Position numbers and translations under genes: made by a program. Under the pieces are notes generated by a model that had not been told where the DNA came from, did no database searches, and saw only the letters and a program-made list of their open reading frames with translations. Source: Sambucus nigra (Eukaryota; Streptophyta; Magnoliopsida; Dipsacales; Adoxaceae). From it: DNA of 64,000 nt. Every line of letters starts with the position of its first letter. Position 1 is the first letter of the stretch. Of the stretch, positions 34,689-47,600 are shown one piece after another. The stretch lies in contig OX422210.1 in assembly GCA_949130495.1 (NCBI GenBank), positions 634,512,585-634,576,584 on the forward strand. Direction: 5' to 3'.

Positions 34689-37180
34689 CTAGGTGTAAAC
34701 CCGCGCGATGCGCGGCTAAACTATCTTATAAATAATTCATTTAAAAGTGAAGAAAAATATGATACTAACTCGAGGGATGTGTAGTATGTGAAGTTGCTTA
34801 CATAAAACAATCATTATTGGATAATTATTCCAAAAAATATAATTACATAATCTTTGTGGTTATATTAAAGCTTAAAATGTATTTACATTGAAATTTTAAT
34901 AAAAACTATTATGTACATCTTTAATATGATTCTCTAATTGACATGAAAGCAAAATGCACATATTTAGAAGAGGAAGAAAAGTTGAGTAAAAAACAAAAAA
35001 AAGCTAAAATAATTGTAAATTTAATATAAGTAAGGAACATTTTTATGTTAGTTGAGCACTTTTTTTGTGTGATTATCAGTATACCAAGGGTTTTCACGAT
35101 CCTCTACTGATGGGATACGGTGGCATACCTATGCCATTTTCGATATGGAGTCTATGAACCATATTATTATGCTCTTCCACACAAAGCATTGCGACATATA
35201 ACATGTGTATCACATCATGGAGTGGAATGGTGGGGAGCCTGGGGTCGAGTATTTTAAGCACTCATTCCTTGTTATCGCCCGTCAGTTTTCTCACCCTTTG
35301 GACAATGTCAACACCGTCACTAAACTCCCCAACCCGTTTCCTCCCCATTACCTATTCTAAGAGAACTACACCAAAGCTGTAGACATAACTTTTCTTGTAA
35401 ACGTTGAGCGTGTACGCATATTCTGCAAAAAAAAAACAATATTTCATTTCAATTAATAATAAAATTAATTAAATCTAAAGTCTTATAAACTCTCTTTTGT
35501 CTCAAACTAAGTTGCTATATCTGTTTTCAGAGATCTCATCTTAATAGTTACTCCAAAGTTGTCTAGAAATCCTTTTCACTATTTGACCTCATTCATGATT
35601 AAGAGATTCGTCATTTTGTAAAATCCAAAAGAATCTTGTTAGTCTAAAGTTGTTAATCTTTCATGAGTACCCTAACCTATCAAAAAGACTGATTGTTACA
35701 ATCAAACTTACTTCCAAAGACAAAGCACATACCACATCTTCTTAATGGAATACACAAGTCAATATAAATTAGAAAGCAAAAGAAATAGTAGTAAGATTTA
35801 AACACATAACAGTATAATGATTAATGATAGAAATATCAGTCTCTAAAATTTATGTTCACCAAGTCAAATTGATGCTAATAAATAATTTATGTGAAATATA
35901 CTTGGAGCAATATATCCATAAGAGCCAGCAATAGCAGACATGCACCTTGATGTGCCTGAATCTTGCAAGAACTTAGCTAGACCAAAATCAAAACCTAGCT
36001 TTCTCAATATCTGTTTTAAGCTAAGAGAGTATGTTCCTTTCCTTTTAAGAAGTTGGAGTGTTCATGAGCCAATTTAAATCATTCATCGGAGTATTTTGGA
36101 ATGGATTCATATTCCACTTCCTACCAGAAGTCATCGTTCCCACAACCAAGCTTAATTCGAGATGGGAAAAACTTCAAAGATCTATAACTACACATATTTT
36201 TACCACACCAGGTCTTGACATAGAAATAATTGAAGCGTCCAGTTTAAGAGGTGTACCGAGGATATGGCCAATTGAAAACATATATGATTTAGCAAAACAA
36301 TTGTAATGGAAAGGAACGGAAATTTACCCAAATCGGCACTGTTGAGGATTCGGAGTCAATCTAAAAGTCAGGGGACCATTTAGAGATTCTCATAGGGGAT
36401 TTTTAGACATACTGACGTTCTGTAATCCATAGGCGGTGGAAGTGATCTTCATTGCAGAGCCGAATCAAAATATGTTTGTGATCAATTAAACCAATAGTAA
36501 AATATGTTTTTCAGTCCAAAAGTGCAAAAAACTTGCAAGAATTTTTATTAACAATTAAAAATTCATACAAAGGATTAAGGGTGAGCAATCGTGATGCAGA
36601 CAACACAACTCATTCGTCGACTCCACAACAATCTTACACCACGTATCCCACACTAAATGATCACCTTTCTTCCCATGAAGCATTTCCCCCAAACTCCCAT
36701 TAGGCATGTACTCATAAACCTAGAGATTTGTGTCATGGTTTGAACAAAACCCCAATAGCCTAACAATCTGCCCTTTTAAGATGAGAAGAAGAATAAGAAA
36801 GAACGTGGCTTGTTGAGAAAAGGAAATACCAATGGATGTGGAGAAAAGTCTTGAGATGAAATGTCTTAATCCATTAAAAATATGGAGAGTGATAATTACG
36901 TTAGGAATGTGAAAAGGGGACATTGGGAAATAGAAGGGTCGGGAAGAGGGAATGACGAAGAAGGAGGAGATAGATACGTTGGTGTTTAATGGAAATGTGT
37001 TGGAGTTCTTTTTCATGAATAACTCAATCTTACGTGGCCCTAAACAAAGAGGAGCATTTAACTCTTTGTATAGCATTTTGGAGTATATTAAAATATAGAG
37101 TGTCACATGGACACTCTAAATAAGGAGGAGTCTTAAATGCTCATAAATACGTTATTTTGCATTTTATAGTATATAGAAAT
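34689..37180 (-). mobile_element. Helitron, minus strand (5' end approximate)
   Basis: The minus-strand 3' terminus is textbook: hairpin CCGCGCATCGCGCGG (34701-34715), then GTTTACACCTAG with T next. Candidate 5' starts TCTATATTTTAATATAC (about 37098) and TCTATATACTATAAAATG (37177) lack the ideal preceding A, so the left extent is uncertain. A receptor-kinase fragment lies inside in the same orientation. No Rep/helicase seen. Confidence 0.6.
35130..36775 (-). pseudogene. CLV1/BAM-like LRR receptor kinase fragment
   Basis: On the minus strand three pieces of a kinase domain appear in order: IVRLLGFCSNHDTNL, stop, [20 protein letters not shown] (from about 36775); then [15 protein letters not shown] and [13 protein letters not shown] (about 36015-35890); then EYAYTLNVYKKSYVYSFGVV, with GRKRVGEFSDGVDIVQRV and KILDPRLP (35426-35130). 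These match the BAM/CLAVATA1 subfamily kinase. The segment with the catalytic HRD is missing, replaced by about 550 bp of unknown sequence, and an intron of about 460 bp is kept. Leucine-rich repeats and transmembrane part are absent. Stops make it non-functional. Confidence 0.85.
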
Positions 37181-38091
37181 GTTGTAGACACTAAAAATAT
37201 TATGAAATTTAAATTTGAGAAGATAAAATTGGCAGTTGTGCAATCGACTTCAGTACCTACTAGTAATTGAGGATATTTTAGGTGGGTTACTTTGATAGGC
37301 AACTACTTAACGATTTGGGCAAGTGTAATCAAGTCGTGTGCGTTAGGAAGAAGTAATGGGTGACCCACACCAACACTACTATTCCTTCCTTCCCCCTCAC
37401 GAGACGATCGCGTCTCACTCTTAACACACCCTCTTCACAATTACAGCTCAAAGCACAAATTACACAAATTTTTCTGTGTCCCACCTAAAATATCAACGGG
37501 TCTCTCGCATTTTTAGGCCTTTCCCAGATCCGGAAATTTCTCTTTTCTCTCCACATAGATTGTTACACCTCATTTTCAAATCCCCATTTCTCATTTTTCA
37601 TCGGTTCCGCGGATGGGGTTGGCAGGTGGTTGACTGCAGTAAATTTCGGGATAGCCACCCAACCCAACATTTCATTCGTTTTCTGGTTTTGGGTTTCTAC
37701 GTTCTTGGCTTTTCTTTTGTCCCCCTTCAGCATTTTCAGTTTTCTTTCCATTTTTCTGATTTGGGGATCTGGGTTCTTTGCGGATTCACATGTTATGAAA
37801 ACCCTTTTGGGTTTCTGAATTTAGATGAGGGTTTTATTTATAGCTTTTGAATTTTCCGAATCAGTTTTCTAGGTGGATTTTGATTTTAAGGTCAATTCAG
37901 ATGTGGGTCTTGGTCTGAAGAGAAATTAACAACTTGAACATTGGATATATTCATCGTTTTGAGTTTGGGAGGTACATTGATTGGATGAATGCCACAGGGT
38001 TAGCAGGTAGTTAAATTGGGTTTTGTATCAAGTTGAAAGGGTATTTGTGCAGTTTCCTGTTTAGAACAGGGGACTGTGGATTTGAATAGTA
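37181..38091 (+). promoter_or_regulatory. Upstream region and probable 5' UTR of the kinase gene
   Basis: No other gene. From about 37380 the sequence is pyrimidine-rich (CTTCCTTCCCCC, TCTCACTCTT) as in plant 5' leaders, and less AT-rich than the flanks. No convincing TATA box was picked. The transcript start is not determinable here. Confidence 0.4.
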
Positions 38092-41000
38092 ATGGGCTGC
38101 ATTTGCTCGAAAGGAATTCCTGCAAATGAGCTTGCTGAAATTCATGTTAAGGAGAAAGAGTTGAAGAAATCATCGAAACGGTTCATTGCTTCTTCGAGAA
38201 GGGAAGAAGTCGTGGTTGAGGTTGATGGTGAAGCCAATGAAGCCACTGCAAGGCTCATATCAACAGAGGTCTTTGAAGAGAATGCGGTGTCGGATGAGGG
38301 GGAGAAAAAGGCTGTTATTTTAGACAAACCCACCATGCCCCTCCAGGGTCAAGTGCAGCCCCAGATATCAAGGGTGTTTAGCATTAGGAATGGGGTTGAT
38401 GGATCTCAGGTTGCTGCTGGATGGCCATCTTGGCTTACTGCAGTGGCAGGGGAAGCTATCAAAGGGTGGCTACCCAGAAAGGCAGACTCATTTGAGAAGC
38501 TGGACAAGGTTTTTTGAAATTCTAATCCTTTGAGCATGTCCCTTTTATTTGTCTGCATCTTGTAATTGTAATTGCAATTGCTTAATATGTATGTGTTGGT
38601 ACTCTTCTTGGTAGTTTAGTTTTCATGCTCCTTTCCTTTTTTTCACATGCAGAATATGTTGTTCTTTCTTTGTCTCGCTTGTATAATCATATTCACTTTG
38701 GACTTCCTTTTTGTTATGGTCATGTTTTTTCTTTTTTCTTAATTTATGTGATATTTTTCTTGGTTCAAATCTCATGTACATGTAGTATTGTACCATGAAC
38801 CAACCTCCATGTGTATGCCAAATTCATTTTGCCGGGATACCATCATCTACTAAGGTTGCCACCCAACAAAGGGAGTATCCCCACTTGGACCTAGGATGCC
38901 ATTGCTCGGGTCTTCCACCTTGGTGCGCTTTCTCATTGGTAACCCCACCTAAGCCAAGAGTGTCATCCTCTTCAATAACACGCAAGGTGCATCCCACTTC
39001 CACCAAGAGTCCAACCCCTTTACTATTTGTTTCCACCCATTTATGGGGCATCTCACCTCAGCAAAGCGTGGCATTGCAACTGCGCCACTCACAACGGGTA
39101 TGCACACTGTAGACGTTCCTGTGTCCTCCACCATTTAAAGCTCATATCATGCTGTCCTCACCTTGCACACCTCTCCTCCTGCCACTTGCGCAGGGGATTC
39201 ACTTGACACACATCTGCAATGCAGACTCGAGGGAGCTCCATGAGCTTGGTGCAATGGCGTCGGTGTGCCCCTCATCACCTAGGACCTTTGAGGGTATTTG
39301 GTTTGGCGGCTTCATCGAGAGGCTCGCCAAGGTACCACATGTTGATGGAAATGGACCCTATTTTAGGTTTTTTTAGTCATTTTTATTTTTCTTTCTTTTG
39401 CTTTATTATTTAGAAGTAAGTAGTAGTAATAATATTTTTGTAATTAATTCCTTGGAGCCTAAGCTACTTCTCTCCTTTAAATACTCACTTGTAAGCCTCA
39501 TTTGAGGTAGACTTGAATTGTGAAATAGAAAAAAGTGTTTCTCTCTATAAAGTGGTGTTTAGGTATTTGTAGGAGCTTTTTGACGGGTGGTTTACGTCAA
39601 ATTGGTATCAGAGCGGGTGCTCCAACATTGGTGCTTGGTGTATCGGTGTTTATTTTTTTATCAAATCATACACTACTCTTCAGTGGCTCCCAAGAAATCC
39701 AAACATCAACACGACGAGAATCGAGAGTTGAGGCAACAAATTGCGGAGTTGCAACAATAAATGACCCAACTCTTTGCTAACATAGGGCTAAAACCTAACC
39801 CTTCACCCCCCATGGCTGCCCCAACCCAAAAAGAACCACAAACCCTAGCCCCCCCTCTAACCCTAGCTTCTGCCCCGCTACTTCAGCCTTACCCCGTTAC
39901 CATCGAACCCGAAAAACCTTCAACAACCCACCCCACCGTTCCAATAAATGACCCAACTCTTTGCTAACCTAGGGCTAAAACCTAACCCTTCACCCCCCAT
40001 GGTTGCCCCAACCCAAAAAGAACCACAAACCCTAGCCCCCCCTTCAAACCCTAGCTTCTGCCCCGCTGCTTCAGCCTTACCCCGTTACCATCGGACCTGA
40101 AAAACCTTCTACAACCCACCCCACCATCCCAAAAAAACCCTGCCAGTTGCCCAACCCCCGATCCAAAAAAAAAACCCCGCCGAAATCCCATCCAAGCCCC
40201 AAAAGGTCCCGTCGGCACCCCCTGCCCCTACCCTAGCCTGTCGAACCCCCTCCGACCCCTTTTTCCACCTGCCGACCCACCCCAACCCCTTTTCCAACCC
40301 ACCTGACACTGAACACCCTCTGGCCACTTTTTCTCCTTTACACACGTGGTTTTTGACCCTAGTGGAATTTTCTAGGGTTTGTTTGGGTGAAGAAGAAAGA
40401 AAAAGAAATAAAGACCAAGATTTGTGGGATGTACATTCCTTAACTTTCAGAAATTATTTTTTTTGGCCCCCACAAGTTCTTGGTTCAATTTTTTGAATTT
40501 CCTCACGAGTCCCCAATTTTTTTTTAACGCTCGAGGACGACCATGGTCTTAAGAGGGGGAGAGTGATGAAAATGAGCCATATTTTAGGGTTTTTTTAGTC
40601 ATTTTTTTTTTGTATTTTTCGTTCTTTTGCATTATTATTTAGAGCATGGTTCAAAGTCGTGGTATCGGACACATGATTTTCAACTCGGTCGCGGTATCGG
40701 ACGATACGCAAAGATACGCTATTTAGAGAGCACGAAAAATTCCGAAAAAAATATATAAAATTAAAAAAAAAAAAGATTAACAATATGTACCAATCAGATA
40801 TGTTCAAACCATTATTTAGTATCTATTACATTGTACGATTAGTTATTCTGAAGTGCGGCGGACTTGGAATGTTGCTAATGTACTAATTTTATTTTTATTT
40901 TTAATTATTTAAAATCTCTAAATAATTACGTATTAGTGACCAATTGTTGATTTTAATTTATGTAGGAGAATGTTTGATATTCATGGACGAGACTAGACTT

Positions 41001-42059
41001 ACGGGGATTCTTTTTTCCCCCAATCTTTGTCTCTTCCATTTTTGGACGTCATTATGTGAAATTATATTTTGATATGATATTTTGTTCCCAGTTAAAATAA
41101 TTTTATGTATGGTGAATGTTATTAGTTTTATATTAGTGATATTTTAATTTTATTGCAATTGTTTAATTTAATCTTAGTGTGTAAAATTATTCTGCATGTA
41201 TATGTTATGTGGACAAACTTATATTGGTCGTGTTTCTGTAAATGTTATAATATATTTTCAACAATGAATAAATATGATAAAAGATTAAACTTCTATCAAA
41301 AAATAAAAGAAAATATAACAATGTTCAAATAATGATGCAATTTTTGTTCCATATTACTCAGAAAAATTATATAAGGTCGCAATAATTTTTACAACATTTT
41401 TTTGTACAAATAAATGTTTTGTAAAAAAATGTTCAAATAAATGTCTTACAAAACGTGTACATTTTTTTTTGTGCAAAAAAATGTTTTGTAAAAAAATTTA
41501 CAAAGAAATGTCTTACAAAACGTATACATTTTTTTTTGTGTAAATCAATGTTTTGTAAAAAAATTTACAAAGAAATGTCTTACAAAACGTTTTCGACATC
41601 TTTTTGCAAACAAAATTAAAAAATGTTTTGGAGAAAAATGTTTTTTGGGTATAGAAAAAAATGTCAAAAGGGCTAAAAAAAATGTGTCGTATGAATCGGT
41701 TGTCTCGGCCAATATCGCTGCGAGGCGTCTCGGAATCGGTTGTCTCGCCCGATATCGGGGTGAGACAACACGATTCGTTTTTTTTTAAACGCCTCTCGGT
41801 ATCATATCGGTACCCTCCGATTCCGAGTTGACTCGGCCGATACTTTGAACCATGATTTAGAGCTAAGGAGTAGTAATGACATTTTTGTAATTAAGGCCTT
41901 TGCTTGGAGCCTAAGCTACTCCTTGAAACCCTCATTTGAAGTAGACTTGAATTTTGAAATGTGTTTCCACTCTAAAGTGGTGTTTAGATATTTGTAGGAG
42001 CCTTTTGATGGGTAGTTTATGTCACATGTACTTTTGGCCTATTCTGTAAGTGTGTGTGC

Positions 42060-42092
<33 letters not shown>

Positions 42093-44656
42093 GACCAAGG
42101 CACTTGCTGGCTATCCTACCACGTTCACGTATTTCAGCAATCACGTTCAATCCCACTCTTCACGTATGCATACATGTGGGAGTAGCCACCCACGTGCCAC
42201 CACTTTAGGGATCATGGAGGTAATAAGCCACCAAAAAGTTTGCTATAGATTGCTATAAATACCACAACTTCGTTAAAGGAAATGGATTCATACTTGGCTA
42301 TGCAACAAATCTAATTCACAAGATTGTGTGTAATGGTCATTCAAATGATTGTGTTTAATGGTCAATGGTCATTCAAAAGATTGTGTGTAACGCCTCATCA
42401 TATCCTAGAACGTACTCCATAAATCATTTTCACCATTGTAGGTATTTAGCTCTCACCATGGAACTCACCTACACGTTGAAGCATAGCCTAGGGGAATATA
42501 AAAATTTGAACTCACAGATACACATTATGAACTCCTTAATGAATATATATAGTGAAGTTGTTAGTTTACAGGTTAACACGCGTTGGACAAAAGAATATAT
42601 GCTACTTTTTTTTATCCAAGTACGAACAAACGCGCGCGCGCGCGCACACACACACACATTCTTTATGTTCATAAGATTCATGTAATAAGGTCGTATCTAG
42701 TTGCACAAGGCTCCTGCTTAACAGCAGACGAAAGCGAATGTCCGCTGACCTTACCCCCATATATGGAGATGCTGCTCTCATGTTTGAAACCCAAGACCAA
42801 GATTAATTATTAAAAATTATGTTAATAATTTCATTGCGTGACTGAATTTGCAAGGATATGACAAAATAAAGTATTTTGATATTTTATTGTACACTGATAC
42901 TCGATCTAATTCTCGACTCAACTCAACAAAGCCTTGTCCCAATCACATGTGATTTGCTACATGAATCCTATTTCTCCATTTGTTGTAACAATGTCATGTT
43001 TATGTATCTTTTGACCCTCAAGTGTTACTGCATCTCTAAATTGCTCCTACCATTTAAAAAAAAGTATTCGAAAATTGTAAAAGAACACAGGATACTTCAT
43101 ATTGCGTATTCGATATGTATACGAGCGAATTGGACGCGTATCCGAACCTGATATGTATTGGACATGGATAAACAATCCTATATATAGTATCCATGCTTCA
43201 TAGTTCTCTCCTATAAAGTTTCATTGTATGACTCGTTAATTTAATACCTCGATCATTTCGAACAATAGTTACCGCTTATTCTGATTGATCTATGCATGAC
43301 AATTTTGGGGGTGTTAGGATGTGGATGTTTACCAAACATTTATTTGGGGGGTGGGGTCATGCAAAATTGGATGTAAAAGTGTGGGTTTAAATCTAAATAA
43401 CCCTTAAATTAATATTTTTGTTTTTAATCTTCCCCAATCATTTTTAATGATTTCAACCGTCATGCTACGAATGCAGATAGGACAAGGGACTTACAGCAGT
43501 GTTTACAGAGCCCGTGACCTTGAAACTGGAAAAGTTGTTGCATTGAAGAAGGTGAGGTTTGTTAACATGGATCCAGAAAGTGTTCGTTTCATGGCAAGAG
43601 AAATCATTGTCCTGCGCAGGTTGGACCACCCGAATGTTATGAAGCTTGAAGGCCTTGTCACTTCCAGGGTGTCAGGCAATTTGTACCTTGTATTTGAGTA
43701 CATGGACCATGACCTTGCTGGTCTTGCAGCATCTCCGTCGGTCAAGTTTACTGAACCACAGATCAAGTGTTTCATGCATCAGCTTCTTCGTGGGCTTGAA
43801 CACTGTCATAATCGTGGGGTCCTTCACCGTGACATCAAGGGCTCAAATCTTTTGGTTGGAACAAATGGAAATCTCAAGATTGCTGATTTTGGGCTCGCAA
43901 CATTTTTTCGGGTCAATCAAAAGCAACCTCTGACAAGTCGTGTTGTCACCTTGTGGTATCGGCCTCCAGAGCTTTTGCTTGGTGCTACAGAGTACGGAGT
44001 AGCTGTCGATTTGTGGAGTTCTGGTTGCATTCTTGCTGAACTGTTTGCAGGGAAGCCTATAATGCCTGGAAGAACAGAGGTACTTTCACTTTCTTAGCTA
44101 AATCAGGTTTTGTTTCTTTTTGTTGTTCAATTATTAGATTTGAATTTTGCCCTTGTTAATGCGTAAATTTTTAAAGGAGTTTCTTTTTCTCTCTCCAAAA
44201 ATTGTCCCCTTTTTAGATTGCATGGTAATATGAAATTTTCCTTTTTTTTTTAAATTGTTAAGTACCTCGCTAATAGTTGAGAGTAGACCTACGTAAAACT
44301 GAATTATGTACCTATTCCATTTGTAAGTAGTCAAAGTAAATAGTCACGTGCTGCATATGTGATTATAAAGGTTGTAAAATTTAAAAGTCTCTCTCTCTCT
44401 CTCTCTCTCCCCCCTGTGTGTGCGCGTGTTTGCGCCCATGTTATGGTCCCACATCATGCCTGAAGTCCCTACTCCCTCGCGATCACTGACAGCCATCCAA
44501 TCTAATGGACTTGATCTTGTAGTTAGGGCTCCTAGAACTTAAGATGTCTTCGTAGATTTTTCCTTGTGATGTTTCTCCCTCCCTCCCTCTCCCTCTCCCT
44601 CTCTCTCTAAATATGTCAAATCTTTTATGTATTTTTGAGAACTGATACATACGCAG

Positions 44657-44687
<31 letters not shown>

Positions 44688-47600
44688 GACATATAGTAAA
44701 ATGGCATTCAGAATCACATAATTATGCATGCGGGCTTGTAAGCCACCTGAATTTAATTCATTTATTGAGATTATTATTCTTCATTTATAGGTTGAACAAT
44801 TGCATAAAATTTTCAAGCTGTGTGGTTCACCGTCGGAAGAGTACTGGAAAAAGTCGAAGTTGCCACATGCAACTATCTTTAAACCTCAACAACCTTACAA
44901 GCGTTGTGTTGCCGAGACATTCAAGGACTTCCCTCATTCGACACTAGCACTCTTGGATGCGCTCCTTGCTATTGAACCCGAGTGCCGAGGATCGACTTAT
45001 GCTGCACTTCAGAGTGAGGTAAACTTCACCTACCTGTGGCTATATTTATCGCTTTGACATTTCCATTGGGTATTTAAATTTCAAAGTTTTATACTTTTCT
45101 GTATGCCACAATCTTTTCCCCCTCTTTTTAATTCTTTGCCAGCCATAACTATAAATAACTTCAAACCTTGAGCATCGCCATCTATAATCACTTAAATAAG
45201 TTTTAAAAGAATTTTCTAGTAAGTCAGTTCATTCATATATTTCAGGATTAATTACAGTTACCCCACTGAATTAACTCTGGTTTATGGGTCGACCCCCCAT
45301 TAAAAACCCTTACAAATTGCCCCCTAAACTTTCAACCGGTTTCATTTTAACCAGAAATTTGGGTTACCGCTCTTTTTGATTTGCAAAAAGACTAAACTAC
45401 CCTCAACACTTTTTTGACATTTCTATGAGACTAAATTACCCCTCTACCTATTTTAACATGTCCAAACTAAGAAAACCCTAATTTTCTCCCCTCTACCATC
45501 TGGACACAAATTCACAACCAAAACCACCATCATCGGCGGCCACCACTCTAGTTCCAAAGGAGGATCTGAACACTCCATATCTTGTCTGCCTTCGCTTCAA
45601 ACTCTCTTTTAACGATGATCGGTTAGGGTTTGATATTATAAATGGGCAAGGCGTCGAATATTTTGGGTTCGATTTTCTGATTGGATTTGATATGTCTGTA
45701 GGCGTCGAATAGTTAGTGCTCAATTTGGTCTCCACTTCTGCGGGTTGTGTTTGGTTTGGTTTAGGGCCAATGTTTAAAAAGGCGTTTGAGGCTTACGCCT
45801 CGAGGCGAGGCGGACAAAAAAAGCCTCGAGGCTCAAGCCTCAGGATTGAATTTGAGGCTTACGCCTCCATGCGCCTCGAGACTTACGCCTCGGTGCGCCT
45901 CATGCCTCGCCTCGCACTTTTTTGCTGAGGCGGAAAAAAAAAACTCTTGTTCTTTTTTTTTTTTTTAAAACTGCACTTAACTTATACTATTTACTATTGT
46001 AACTTGAGAGAAATTTTTAAAAAATAACCAATATGTTAATGAAACTTAAAAAACTGATTTTGTCAATTTGATTTTGTTTGAAATAAATGTACTAAATTAA
46101 CTTCAATATGACTTTTTTAAAAAAGTTTTCTGTTTTTTTGTTTTCAACTTAGATTAATATGTTATCTTTAACTAATATGAATATATATTAAGAAACTAAT
46201 ATATTTTAAAGGTTGCTGTTTTTTTTTTAATAAACTTAGGTTGATATGTTTTATTATTTTTTTTTAATAAAATTGCCGTTTTTTTAATCTTAGCTTGAAA
46301 ATCAATGTTTTTTAATAAATTTGCTTGTTAAGTTGCATTGATTAATTTACTGTCATATTATAAAATAACCAATATGTGAATGAAGCTAAAAAAATGATTT
46401 TGCCAATATGATTTTGCATTGATTAATTTATTGTCATGTTGTAAAATAACCAATATGTTAAAATTGATTTCTCAAATTACTTTTTTTTAAAGTTATCAAA
46501 AAAATGTCAAACTATGTGAAAAAGCCCTCAAGGATGTTTTTTTTGTAGTTTTATTATATATTTCTTTGTTATTTTATTTTTATAGTTTTATTTGTATTTT
46601 TTAATATTATTTTCTCCTTTTCTTTTCTTTTCTTTTCTTTTCGGTGAGGCTTACGCCTCGCCTCTCCGCGACTAAAACGCCTCGCCTCACCTTTCGCCTT
46701 TTTAAACATTGTTTAGGGCTCAATTTTTGGATTGGAAGTTCCATCGAATCATTGAGTTGAGTTGGTCTCTGTTTTTTTATTTTTTTCTTTATTTTTTTAT
46801 TCTCTTGTCATTAAATGGTTTTGGGGTTTGCTTGGTTGCTTATGCTAAAAGAGGAGCAACAAACAGATCGTGCAGATTTTGAATCTTTTACATCATGTTT
46901 TGAATCTTTTTACGTCCTCCGTTGATTTTCTGTTAACAGAGCATTCTTATGCTCCTGAGCTGGAAATTGAAGGCCAACAAGTAGAGTTTTTTTAATTCTG
47001 ACTTGGACATATAAAGACAAAGGTATGAGGGTTCAAATTGATTGGGTTTTCTTTTGATTTCGAGTGTTCTTATTTTCTGAAGGATTTGATTTTTGGGAAG
47101 GAAATGTTTGAATAAGTTTGGGAGTTGTGTTTGTGATTGGGTTTGCAGATGTGTGTGTGACTGGTTTAAAGTGGGTATACTTTTTTTATTTTGTGTTTTT
47201 TTTAGTAGAGGGGATCATTGGTCCTCTCAAAGTCTTAAAAACAAAAATAGGGGTGTTTTAGACATTTACAACTCCAAATTTCTAAAAAGGGTTAGTTGAA
47301 ATGGGTCAAGTTTAATGGGCCGTGTTTTTTTCTAAAGATTATTATATTTATTATTATTATTGGATATTGCGCCAAACAGAGCATGTTGAAAAAATAGGAT
47401 TCACGTAGCCGACACCAAATAATTGGAAAAAGGCTTTGTTGAGTTTATATTTATTATTATTATTATTATTTTTATTATTATATATGTTGGGGATGACCTA
47501 TAAACCCCGAGTCAATTAAGGGGTATGTCGTGTAATTTACCCTGAATTTGAATTAACTAGGATCATAGAGCTTTTGATAATTTGAAGATTTCTGTAGCAT

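Larger units (their letters stand above)
39343..42024 (+). mobile_element. Small non-autonomous LTR retrotransposon in kinase intron 1
   Basis: LTRs at 39343-39599 and 40564-42024 (the latter split by a hAT) start TGATG and end GTCA. Exact CATGT duplications flank the element (39338-39342 and 42025-42029). The initiator-Met primer site is at 39603 and the polypurine tract at 40550. The 0.95 kb interior has only a decayed Gag N-terminus-like stretch (ENRELRQQIAELQQQ) and Pro-rich sequence, with no pol. Same orientation as the host gene. Confidence 0.92.
42030..43476 (+). other. Kinase intron 1, distal part
   Basis: No gene. Contains (GA)n, a (CG)n(CA)n tract and unassigned AT-rich sequence up to the acceptor ATGCAG at 43471-43476. 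Confidence 0.5.

Noticed and set aside
36720..37106. Minus-strand ORF of 128 codons as a complete gene
   Set aside because: Only its last 14 residues belong to the BAM-like kinase; the rest is Helitron or flanking sequence read through.
39840..40120. AACCCTA-like words as an interstitial telomere array
   Set aside because: The words are scattered in a Pro-rich coding-like stretch and are not a regular 7-bp array.
40109..40345. Gly/Trp-rich minus-strand ORF
   Set aside because: Antisense of the CCAACCC-rich duplicated Gag remnant; no independent support.
43503..43775. Minus-strand ORF of 90 codons in the kinase exon
   Set aside because: Antisense shadow of a conserved kinase domain.
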